A stretch of DNA of 45,509 nucleotides, from the NCBI GenBank assembly GCA_947259305.1, contig CAMYML010000003.1:1-45509 (forward strand). The letters are read 5' to 3'. This DNA comes from an uncultured Gammaproteobacteria bacterium (GTDB lineage: Bacteria > Pseudomonadota > Gammaproteobacteria > GCA-001735895). The position numbers and the translations under genes are program-made. Each line of letters starts with the position of its first letter. The stretch's first letter is position 1. Below the pieces are notes generated by a model that was not told the origin of the DNA, made no database searches, and worked only from the letters and a program-made list of their open reading frames with translations. Below, in pieces: positions 16,741-24,145 of this stretch.

Positions 16741-17618
16741 CGCGGGATTCCCTGCCTGCCGATGGCTTCGCCTACTTTCACAGCCAGCGGTTCGTCGCGA
16801 TAGTAGAGCAGGATATCGAGCTCGACTTCGCCCAGCAGCGCGCCATAGGAAACCAGCGAGGCGTCGGCTAATTGCTGGCGGATGATATCCCCGGGAAGCC
16901 AGGCGATGCCCATGTCGGCCAGCGCCATTTCCCTGAGCGATGCCGAGAATGCCGATTCGCAAATCGATTCGACGCGATAATCGCGAATCAGCTCGGGCAG
17001 TCGACTGCCGCTCAACGCTTCCGCCATGAATCCACCCTGCTGATACATCAACAGTGGAATTGCCATCCCGGGAACGAGTTCACCCAGCTGTGCCGCCAGT
17101 CGTGCCGACGCGACCGGGATCAGGCGGTCCTGGCCGAGTTCGAGTTTGTGTACGTTCTTATGCGAAAAATCGAATTGCCGCTGTGGCGTCTGATAACACA
17201 GCAACAGGTCGGCCTCGTTGTAAAACAGCGCTTCGCATTCCTCGTAGTTGGCCGGCACTACCCGGTAGCTGGATTCTGGCAATTGCTGCTTTACCCATCG
17301 AATCAGAACCGGGAAGCGTGAAATTGCCAGCGTGTGCTGCGCCACGAAGGTCACGCGCTCGCTGGATTCGTGCACCCTGTTGCGCAGCTCGTAAAACCGG
17401 CTGACCAGGTCCCTGACCTCGTCTTCGAGCGCGAGCGCATTGCCGCGGATCTTGACCGGCTTGGTGCTGCGATCGACCAGCTCAACCCCGAGCCACTGTT
17501 CCAGCTGGCGGATTCTGCGCGAATACGCGGGTTGGGTTACGTGCCTTCGCAGCGCCGCGCGCGAAATCGATTCTTCTTCGAACAGCACCAGTAAATCTTC
17601 GAGCCATTTCAGTTCCAC
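16737..17618 (-). CDS. LysR-family transcriptional regulator
   Basis: The protein has 293 residues, with the HTH at about residues 3-60 (E-E-E-S-I-S-R-A-A-L-R-R-H-V-T-Q-P-A-Y-S-R-R-I) followed by a co-inducer-binding domain. It diverges from the PLP-dependent desulfhydrase-like gene with 113 bp between the start codons, and a perfect 10-bp inverted repeat lies there (17681-17714). The desulfhydrase-like gene is therefore the likely target. Its last codons overlap the polB start, so polB is probably transcribed with it. Confidence 0.92.
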   Translation of the reverse strand: MELKWLEDLLVLFEEESISRAALRRHVTQPAYSRRIRQLEQWLGVELVDRSTKPVKIRGNALALEDEVRDLVSRFYELRNRVHESSERVTFVAQHTLAISRFPVLIRWVKQQLPESSYRVVPANYEECEALFYNEADLLLCYQTPQRQFDFSHKNVHKLELGQDRLIPVASARLAAQLGELVPGMAIPLLMYQQGGFMAEALSGSRLPELIRDYRVESICESAFSASLREMALADMGIAWLPGDIIRQQLADASLVSYGALLGEVELDILLYYRDEPLAVKVGEAIGRQGIPR

Positions 17619-17680
17619 GGCGAATACTTATCTCTCTAACATTACTTTAATTAATTTTACATGAAGTTTTTTGCATTATC

Positions 17681-17714
17681 ATGCCGTGCAAAGTTATGTA
17701 ATCATGCACGGCAT
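17681..17714. promoter_or_regulatory. Perfect 10-bp inverted repeat, candidate LysR operator
   Basis: ATGCCGTGCA (17681-17690) and TGCACGGCAT (17705-17714) are exact reverse complements separated by 14 bp. The right arm ends 7 bases before the GGAG ribosome binding site of the desulfhydrase-like gene. A weak promoter (TTGCAT at 17671, TATGTA at 17695, 18-bp spacer) would be overlapped by the dyad. The divergent LysR gene is the obvious binding partner; autoregulation is likely. Confidence 0.6.
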
Positions 17715-17731
17715 TAATATTGGAGACTATA

Positions 17732-18745
17732 ATGCATCTTTCCCGCTACCCTCGACTACATTTCGCCCATCTACCCACCCCGCTGGAACCGCTGGCGCGC
17801 ATTTCCGAGGCACTCGGCGGCCCCAACCTGTGGATCAAGCGCGACGACTGCACCGGCCTGTCATCGGGCGGCAACAAGACGCGCAAGCTCGAGTTCCTGA
17901 TGGCGGATGCGCTCGAACAGAGCGCGGACACGATTATTACCCAGGGCGCGACCCAGTCGAACCACGCGCGCCAGACCTGCGCCATTGCCGCCAGGCTCGG
18001 CCTCGAATGCCATATCCTGCTGGAAGACCGCACCGGTTATGACGACGAAGCCTATGCCCACAACGGCAACGTCCTGCTCGATCAGCTGCACGGCGCCAGC
18101 ATTTCGACTCGACCGGCCGACAGCGACATGAACGCCGAGATGGAGCAGCTGGCACAGCTACTGCGCGACGACGGTAAAAAGCCTTACATCATTCCCGGCG
18201 GCGGCTCCAATGAAATCGGCGCGTTGGGTTACGTCAACGCGGCGTTCGAACTGACTCACCAGGCGAACGAGCGCTCGCTGTGTATCGACCACCTGGTGCA
18301 CGCCACCGGCAGCGCCGGCACCCAGGCCGGTCTCGTGCTCGGCATGGAGGCGATGAACAGCCGCATCCCGGTCTATGGCGTCAGCGTGCGCGCGGAGAAG
18401 AACAAGCAGGAAGAAAACGTCTATGGACTGCTGCAGCGCACCGCGGAATTCATGGGTTACAGCCCCGACATGGTGTCACGCGAAAAAGTAGTCGCCAACA
18501 GCGATTACGTCGGCCCCGGTTACGGCTTACCGACCGAGACGATGGTCGAAGCGGTCAAGATGCTCGCCTGTTACGAGGGTATTTTGCTCGACCCGGTTTA
18601 TTCCGGAAAGGGTTTCGCCGGCCTGATCGACCTGGTGCGCAAAGGGCACTTCAAGCAAGGCGACAACGTCGTCTTCCTGCATACCGGCGGCAGCGTTTCA
18701 CTGTTTGCCTACCCGAAAATTTTCGACCTGCCCGGATATCAATAA
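17732..18745 (+). CDS. PLP-dependent D-cysteine desulfhydrase/L-cysteate sulfo-lyase/ACC deaminase-family enzyme
   Basis: The protein has 337 residues. The ATG at 17732 is chosen because GGAG sits 6 bases upstream; a TTG four codons earlier overlaps that site. Fold-type II PLP motifs are visible: [10 protein letters not shown] with the cofactor lysine at 49, Q-S-N-H-A-R, and a C-terminal phosphate-binding H-T-G-G. The family includes D-cysteine desulfhydrase (DcyD, gives pyruvate, H2S and ammonia), L-cysteate sulfo-lyase (CuyA, gives pyruvate, sulfite and ammonia) and ACC deaminase. Sequence alone does not decide. L-cysteate use is attractive for a marine bacterium, but no sulfite exporter or sulfite dehydrogenase gene is adjacent. 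Likely controlled by the divergent LysR. Confidence 0.88.
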   Translation: MHLSRYPRLHFAHLPTPLEPLARISEALGGPNLWIKRDDCTGLSSGGNKTRKLEFLMADALEQSADTIITQGATQSNHARQTCAIAARLGLECHILLEDRTGYDDEAYAHNGNVLLDQLHGASISTRPADSDMNAEMEQLAQLLRDDGKKPYIIPGGGSNEIGALGYVNAAFELTHQANERSLCIDHLVHATGSAGTQAGLVLGMEAMNSRIPVYGVSVRAEKNKQEENVYGLLQRTAEFMGYSPDMVSREKVVANSDYVGPGYGLPTETMVEAVKMLACYEGILLDPVYSGKGFAGLIDLVRKGHFKQGDNVVFLHTGGSVSLFAYPKIFDLPGYQ

Positions 18746-18905
18746 AGGATTATGATACTGCAGCCAAAAATTCCGCATCGGAGTCGGACGCCCTGGACCG
18801 CCAGGTTCGCGTCTGCGCTGGGGTTGCACAAACTATTCCCCAGGGAAAGATCGGTATTTCGGAATCTATGATCGGGCAAGGCATCGAGCCACCCGGTCTG
18901 AAGTC

Positions 18906-18925
18906 ATTCCCGCGCAGGCGGGAAT
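18906..18925. repeat. REP-like stem-loop, copy 2
   Basis: ATTCCCGC and GCGGGAAT pair around GCAG. The following CTTATAAC matches the other copies. About 45 bases on, GGCGGTCCGACGCATCGG (18970-18987) is the inverted form of a segment in the 41.6-kb element, where GATACGTCGGACCGCC occurs. This intergenic sequence (18746-18998, between the desulfhydrase-like and aminotransferase genes) therefore seems to hold a fuller, rearranged element. A run of ten C bases lies at 18952-18961. Confidence 0.65.
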
Positions 18926-18998
18926 CTTATAACATGGTCGCTTTGCAAGATCCCCCCCCCCGCTTGAGCGGCGGTCCGACGCATCGGGATGAGATTCC

Positions 18999-20201
18999 AT
19001 GAAGAAATCGGTATTCAGCAAATCCTTCACCCAGCAGGAAGCGATTCCCGAGCACGGAATCGAACAGGCGGTGCAAGTCATGCGCACGGGCCGCCTGCAC
19101 CGCTATAACACGCTATCCGGCGAAACCGCCGCAGCGGCAAAACTGGAACAGGAGTACGCGGCATACATGGGCCAGTCATACTGCCTGGCCTGTACCTCGG
19201 GTGGATATGCGCTGCACATCGCGTTGAAAGCGGCCGGCATTCGAACCGGGGATGCGGTGCTGTGCAATGCCTTCACGCTGGCGCCGGTGCCGGGGGCGAT
19301 CGACAATGCCGGCGGCAAGCCGGTGCTGGTTGAAATCGACGGCAATTACTGCGTCGATCTGAATCACCTCGAAGCCATGATGCAACAATCAAGGGCGCGA
19401 TTTTTCATGCTGTCGCACATGCGCGGTCACATCGCCGACATGAATGCCGTGGTCGCACTTTGCCGGCAGTACGAAGTGACGCTGATCGAGGATTGCGCTC
19501 ACACTATGGGCGCTAGCTGGGATGGTAAAAAATCCGGCAGCTTCGGCAAAATCGCCTGCTTCAGCACGCAGACCTACAAGCACCTGAATTCGGGCGAAGG
19601 CGGCCTGCTGATCACCGACGACGATATCGTAATGGCGCGCGCCATCATCTATTCGGGTTCGTACATGCTTTACGAACGCCACGGTACGCTACCTGCCGCC
19701 GAAGTGTTTGCCGACATCAGGCTCGACACCCCCAATTACAGCGGCCGCATGGACAATCTGCGCGCCACCATCCTGCTGGCGCAACTCCCGGCGCTGGCTG
19801 AAAATTGCGCGCGCTGGAACGCGCGCTACCAGGCGCTGGAAAAGCGCCTGTCAAAAAATCCCCGGATCCAGCTGGCGCAACGGCCCGCGCTGGAATCCTA
19901 CGTCGGCAGCTCGCTGCAGTTTCGCGTCGAAGCACTCGACCCGCGGCAGGTATCGGCTTTCATGTCCAGCTGCGCTCGGCGCGGGGTCGAGCTGAAATGG
20001 TTTGGCGGCGCCGAGCCGCAGGGTTTCACCAGTCGCTACGACAGCTGGCGCTATATCGGGAAAACCCCGCCCTTGCCGCAAACCCTCGCCATCCTGGCGA
20101 CTACTTTCGATCTGCGCATTCCGCTGACCTTTTCGATCGAGGACATGGAGCAGATCGGCAGCATTATCGACGACGAGGTCGGATCGATTCTCGACCGATA
20201 A
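18999..20201 (+). CDS. DegT/DnrJ/EryC1/StrS-family PLP aminotransferase
   Basis: The protein has 400 residues. Family landmarks are the N-terminal T-G-R-L-H-R-Y glycine/arginine segment, C-T-S-G-G-Y-A-L-H cofactor phosphate binding, I-E-D-C-A-H (Asp165) and the PLP lysine in T-Y-K-H-L-N-S-G-E-G-G (Lys194). Such enzymes transaminate keto-sugars or act as dehydratases in nucleotide-sugar, antibiotic or cyclitol biosynthesis. No sugar-nucleotide or polysaccharide genes are adjacent, so the substrate is unknown. It is probably monocistronic; the next gene is convergent. CCGGG and CCCGG (about 20250-20267) form a short dyad in the convergent gap but without a T run. Confidence 0.88.
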   Translation: MKKSVFSKSFTQQEAIPEHGIEQAVQVMRTGRLHRYNTLSGETAAAAKLEQEYAAYMGQSYCLACTSGGYALHIALKAAGIRTGDAVLCNAFTLAPVPGAIDNAGGKPVLVEIDGNYCVDLNHLEAMMQQSRARFFMLSHMRGHIADMNAVVALCRQYEVTLIEDCAHTMGASWDGKKSGSFGKIACFSTQTYKHLNSGEGGLLITDDDIVMARAIIYSGSYMLYERHGTLPAAEVFADIRLDTPNYSGRMDNLRATILLAQLPALAENCARWNARYQALEKRLSKNPRIQLAQRPALESYVGSSLQFRVEALDPRQVSAFMSSCARRGVELKWFGGAEPQGFTSRYDSWRYIGKTPPLPQTLAILATTFDLRIPLTFSIEDMEQIGSIIDDEVGSILDR

Positions 20202-20318
20202 TCCGAAGGCATATTCGATACCGCCTGGCGCGGCTGCCTGCAATACCCCGGGTCTTTCGGCCCGGTTCCGCGGTGCCTGGCCGCTAACTTGCGGCCCGGG
20301 CAACGCGATGCCGATTTT

Positions 20319-21125
20319 TTACTGCTGCAATTGCTGCAGCATATTTTTCATCTGCTCCATCTGCTGCTGCATCTCCGGCGTCATTTCTCCACCGCCGCTT
20401 TGAATCTGCTGCATCAGCTGGTTCATATCGGGCATGTTCTGCATTTGCTGCGCGGCCTGGTTCATTTTCTCGTCCATGCTGACGACTGTCATGCCCGCCG
20501 GAACCTCGTAACTCCCGGCGGCAACCGGGCTGTCGGTATCGACCGACACCACTTCGGATATTAGCTTGCCGCCCGCATCGAGCACCCGCATCGGCGCACC
20601 GTTGGAAGCCATCGCATCGCCGAGTTCCAGGTTGGCGCGCTGGCAGACCGGCAGCATTCCGGATATCCCGGCCGACAGACCGCGAGCAAGTTCGCGGAAA
20701 CCGTTCATCGATTCGAACATCCCCCGAAGCGCGGAATTTTCGAGCAGTTTCTTCGAGGCATAGACCGTGCCACAGTGCTCGCCGTTGACTATGACCTGGT
20801 ATTTGCGGGTGAGGTAACCGGCTATTTTCTGGCCGCCGCCCCTGTCTTCGAGACTGACGCTGAGTTGCCCGCCGCCGGTCGCGGCCCCGCCAGCGAACTT
20901 CAGGCTGATGATCTCCCCGCGCTGTGGGTCGACCATCAGGAACTCGCCGCTGCCATGATCGACAATGGCGTAGCCCGGCATTTGGCCGCTCTCCATACGG
21001 GACCGTTGGCCATTACTATAAATCGTGCTGGACTTGCCGCTGAAATCCTTGATCACGAGCTTCGCATCAGCCGCCGCCGAGCCGCAGAAAAGCAAACAAG
21101 ATAACGCTGTAAACAATATCCTCAT
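20319..21125 (-). CDS. Exported DUF4412-like protein with Met/Gln-rich C-terminus
   Basis: The protein has 268 residues. A signal peptide is clear (M-R-I-L-F then hydrophobic core, cleavage near S-A-A-A-D-A, about residue 20). The mature part resembles DUF4412-type periplasmic proteins with beta-rich repeats describing a small-molecule or metal-sensing domain (I-Y-S-N-G-Q-R-S-R-M-E-S-G; M-V-D-P-Q-R-G-E). From about 218 the tail is dominated by Met, Gln and Glu (for example M-Q-Q-Q-M-E-Q-M), a low-complexity methionine-rich segment that could bind copper or form a coiled coil. The function is unknown. It stands alone between convergent and co-oriented genes. Confidence 0.72.
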   Translation of the reverse strand: MRILFTALSCLLFCGSAAADAKLVIKDFSGKSSTIYSNGQRSRMESGQMPGYAIVDHGSGEFLMVDPQRGEIISLKFAGGAATGGGQLSVSLEDRGGGQKIAGYLTRKYQVIVNGEHCGTVYASKKLLENSALRGMFESMNGFRELARGLSAGISGMLPVCQRANLELGDAMASNGAPMRVLDAGGKLISEVVSVDTDSPVAAGSYEVPAGMTVVSMDEKMNQAAQQMQNMPDMNQLMQQIQSGGGEMTPEMQQQMEQMKNMLQQLQQ

Positions 21126-21204
21126 GGCCGATCTCCGTGTCTTTGAAGTTTACCCAGACAATAGATTCTAGCAGCTGACAACCCGCCTGCCCTGGAAGCA
21201 TTTC

Positions 21205-22107
21205 TCAAACGTGATCGATCAGCCACTGGCGCAAGGCCAGCGCGTTCTGGTTGACAAACCGGCCGGGGTAAGTCTGGATGGCGTAACCGTAACCATCGAG
21301 CCGATGTTTGAACGGCGCCACCAGCGCACCGCTATCCAGTTCACGCTGCATCATGGCATCGGCCAGGGTCCAGCCCTGGCCATCGATCGCGGCCTGGGTG
21401 CGTACATTGGCGTCGGCAATGATGCGACGCGGATTGGCGAGAGCCCGCGCCTGCTTGCCATACCAGAGCTGCCACAGGTCGAGCGGCCGGTCCTCGCACA
21501 ACAGCGGAATCGATACCAGTTCCGGATCGGTGATATCGACAGCGTCGAGCGACTCCCGCGCGGACGGATAGTTGAATCGCTGCAGTAAGCTCGGACTGCA
21601 AACCGGAAACAGCGGCATCGGTAGCTCGAGCAGGAAACCGCGTTTCCTCGCGCCGGCCAGAGGTTCCCAGCGAATGATGAAGTCCACATCCTGCAATCGG
21701 AATTGCTCGGAGTTCACCGAATGTTGTAACAATATCGAGACTTCCGGATGGCGTTCGCTGAAACCCGAAAGACGCGGCGACAGCCAGCGCAACGCGACAT
21801 AGGTCGTCGCGCCGACGTAGACGTCGTGGCTCGAATCCGCAGGTTTGATCTGATCGAGCGTGCGGGTCAGTCCGTCGAACAGGTACTGGGTCGAGCGGAG
21901 TAGCTGTTGACCGGCATTGGTCAAAAAAACCTGGCGCGTCGAACGCCGAAACAACGCGCAATCGAGGCTGTCCTCGAGTTTCCTGATCTGGTAGCTGACC
22001 GCACCCTTGGTAATACAAAGCTCCTGTGCAGCCAGACTGAAGCTCAACTGGCGTGCGGCGGATTCGAACACCTTGAGCGAGTCGAGCGAGGGTAAATGGT
22101 GTTTCAT
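21205..22107 (-). CDS. GcvA-like LysR-family transcriptional regulator
   Basis: The protein has 300 residues. The start M-K-H-H-L-P-S-L-D-S-L-K-V-F-E-S-A-A-R and the HTH (residues about 8-66, S-F-S-L-A-A-Q-E-L-C-I-T-K-G-A-V-S-Y-Q-I) are typical of the GcvA branch, members of which control glycine cleavage or beta-lactamase genes. It diverges from the substrate-binding protein gene across 190 bp. That space holds a palindrome at 22170-22194 and a good sigma-70 promoter, so it probably controls uptake and perhaps the downstream demethylation genes. Confidence 0.92.
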   Translation of the reverse strand: MKHHLPSLDSLKVFESAARQLSFSLAAQELCITKGAVSYQIRKLEDSLDCALFRRSTRQVFLTNAGQQLLRSTQYLFDGLTRTLDQIKPADSSHDVYVGATTYVALRWLSPRLSGFSERHPEVSILLQHSVNSEQFRLQDVDFIIRWEPLAGARKRGFLLELPMPLFPVCSPSLLQRFNYPSARESLDAVDITDPELVSIPLLCEDRPLDLWQLWYGKQARALANPRRIIADANVRTQAAIDGQGWTLADAMMQRELDSGALVAPFKHRLDGYGYAIQTYPGRFVNQNALALRQWLIDHV

Positions 22108-22169
22108 GGCGCTAAAGAATTGAAGTGTGTTTCGTCATCATCGACGGTAAACGCATGCATTCTTACGGT

Positions 22170-22194
22170 TATGGTTTAAATTTTTTGCACCATA
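22170..22194. promoter_or_regulatory. Candidate LysR binding site (TATGGT-N13-ACCATA)
   Basis: TATGGT (22170-22175) and ACCATA (22189-22194) are exact inverted repeats with an AT-rich 13-bp centre, the classic size of a LysR recognition box. Its centre lies about 63 bp before the start point expected from the promoter at 22211-22238, which is where LysR activators normally bind. Confidence 0.6.
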
Positions 22195-22210
22195 GCCTCC
22201 CGTAACTGGA

Positions 22211-22238
22211 TTGTCAAACGCCGTTAAATCCGCATAAT
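22211..22238 (+). promoter_or_regulatory. Sigma-70 promoter for the substrate-binding protein gene
   Basis: TTGTCA (22211-22216, five of six consensus bases) is separated by 16 bp from CATAAT (22233-22238, five of six). Transcription would start near 22245, giving a leader of about 53 bases before the ATG at 22298. Confidence 0.6.
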
Positions 22239-22297
22239 GTTAGCCCCTGTTAAAAACAATAGCTTCAGCAAAGCACTATTTCCTGAGGAGGAATCAA

Positions 22298-23887
22298 ATG
22301 TCAGACATCGACCAACTGAAAAACAAGCTAGCGCGTGGCGAGATTTCGCGACGCGAATTCATCTCCCGAATGGCCGCTTTAGGGCTCGCCACCACGACAG
22401 CCGGCGCCCTGTGGTCAGGCCCGGCGCTGGCCGCGCAGAAAAAAGGCGGGCATTTTCGTGTCGGCAAGGGTCACGGATCAACCACTGACAACCTGGATCC
22501 AGGCAACTGGGAAAACGGGTTTACCATCTCGATGGGCTTCGCTTTCCACGGTTACCTGACCGAAATCGGAAAGGACGGTTCGGTTCAATCCGGCGTCGCC
22601 GAAAGCTGGGAATCCTCGCCCGATGCCGCCATCTGGGCCTTGAAGCTGCGCAAAGGCATCACCTTCCATAACGGCAAACCGGTAACCTCCGCCGATGTTA
22701 TCGCATCGATCAATTACCATCGCGGCGAAGACTCGACTTCCGCCGCTGGTCCACTGGTGGCCGACATCAAAAATTTAAAGGCCGACGGTGCGGACACGGT
22801 TGTATTTACGCTCGAGGGCGGCAACGCCGACTTCCCGTTTGCGCTATCGGACTACCACATGCCCGTCATGCCGGCCAAGGGCGACAGCGTCGACTGGGAA
22901 TCGGGTATCGGTTGTGGCGTCTACCGTCTCGATGAGTTCAAGCCGGGTATCGGCGCGAAACTGTCGCGCAATGCCGACCACTGGGCCAACGACCGCGGCT
23001 TCTTCGATTCCATCGAAATGCTGGCGCTGACCGACCCCAACGCACGCACCACCGCATTGCTGACCGACGATGTCGACGCCATCGACCGCGTCGACCTGAA
23101 GACCGTCGCCATGCTGAAACGAAAAGCAGGGCACACAGTCCATTCGGTGGCCGGCACGCAGCACTATACCTTCGCCATGTCCTGCAACCAGAAACCATAC
23201 GACGATGTTAACGTGCGCCTGGCGCTCAAGCATGCGGTCAACCGCCAGGAACTGGTCGACAAGATCCTGCTGGGCTACGGCGTGGTCGGTAACGACCACC
23301 CGATTGGCCCCGGCCAGCGCTTCTTCAACAAGGACCTGCCGCAAACCCCGTATGATCCGGACAAGGCCAAGTTTTATCTGAAGAAATCCGGACTCGATTC
23401 GCTGGAGGTCAGCCTGTCGGCGGCCGACGCCGCGTTCGCCGGAGCCGTCGACGCTGCGGTGCTGTTTCAGAACAGTGCCAGCAAGGCCGGCATCAAACTC
23501 AATGTACTACGCGAGCCGAATGACGGTTACTGGGCCGACGTGTGGATGAAGAAGCCGTTTTCGGCTGTGTACTGGAGCGGGCGCCCGACTGAAGACTCCA
23601 TGTTTTCCACCGCCTTCAAGTCCGGCGTTGCGTGGAACGACACTTTCTGGTCGAACAAGCGATTCGACGAACTGCTGCTCAAGGCGCGCGCCGAGCTCGA
23701 AGAGAGCAAGCGCCGAGAAATGTATTACGAGATGCAGCGACTCGTCAATCAGGACGGCGGCCTGATCGCGCCGATGTTTGCGTCCTACGTATTCGCGACC
23801 TCGAACAAGATCGACCACGGTGGCGCTTTTGGTTCCAACTGGGATATGGACGGCGAGCGCTGGGCCGAACGCTGGTCTTTCGCTTAA
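22298..23887 (+). CDS. TAT-exported ABC transporter substrate-binding protein, family 5 (peptide/nickel type)
   Basis: The protein has 529 residues. A twin-arginine signal (S-R-R-E-F-I near 18-23, then a hydrophobic stretch ending at A-L-A-A) directs folded export. The rest is a DppA/OppA-like binding protein (L-R-K-G-I-T-F-H-N-G-K-P-V-T-S-A-D-V; D-V-N-V-R-L-A-L-K-H-A-V-N-R). A strong GAGGAGGAA ribosome binding site precedes the ATG. No permease or ATPase gene is adjacent, so it is an orphan or uses components encoded elsewhere. Family 5 proteins bind peptides, opines and glycine-betaine-like solutes; the downstream demethylases suggest a methylated amine. A stem-loop 17 bases after the stop may stabilise the mRNA. 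Confidence 0.92.
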   Translation: MSDIDQLKNKLARGEISRREFISRMAALGLATTTAGALWSGPALAAQKKGGHFRVGKGHGSTTDNLDPGNWENGFTISMGFAFHGYLTEIGKDGSVQSGVAESWESSPDAAIWALKLRKGITFHNGKPVTSADVIASINYHRGEDSTSAAGPLVADIKNLKADGADTVVFTLEGGNADFPFALSDYHMPVMPAKGDSVDWESGIGCGVYRLDEFKPGIGAKLSRNADHWANDRGFFDSIEMLALTDPNARTTALLTDDVDAIDRVDLKTVAMLKRKAGHTVHSVAGTQHYTFAMSCNQKPYDDVNVRLALKHAVNRQELVDKILLGYGVVGNDHPIGPGQRFFNKDLPQTPYDPDKAKFYLKKSGLDSLEVSLSAADAAFAGAVDAAVLFQNSASKAGIKLNVLREPNDGYWADVWMKKPFSAVYWSGRPTEDSMFSTAFKSGVAWNDTFWSNKRFDELLLKARAELEESKRREMYYEMQRLVNQDGGLIAPMFASYVFATSNKIDHGGAFGSNWDMDGERWAERWSFA

Positions 23888-23904
23888 CAGCCAACCGGAT
23901 AGTG

Positions 23905-23924
23905 CGGGCACAGGGACGTGCCCG
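23905..23924 (+). terminator. Stem-loop after the substrate-binding protein gene
   Basis: CGGGCAC and GTGCCCG form a perfect 7-bp stem around AGGGAC, starting 17 bases after the TAA. No T run follows, so it is more likely a 3'-end stabiliser or attenuator than a full intrinsic terminator. The rest of the gap up to 24145 is AT-rich; TATAAT at 24064-24069 could be a -10 element for the next gene, but a convincing -35 is missing. Confidence 0.45.
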
Positions 23925-24145
23925 GGTTCAGCAACAGCTCGATTCCGCGTATTCGAAGTCTTGCAGGAAACGGCCTATGGATTAGCTTTTTCGATCAATA
24001 TTTTCTATTATTTTACTCAAAGCCCTGCCTGATAAGACATATAGTTTAATTATTTTAATCTATTATAATTAATTTTCGATTGCCACTCGCCTCCAGTCGG
24101 GCATGATGGGAATCGACATCAACTCCAGAGAGGGAGGCCCTTAAG

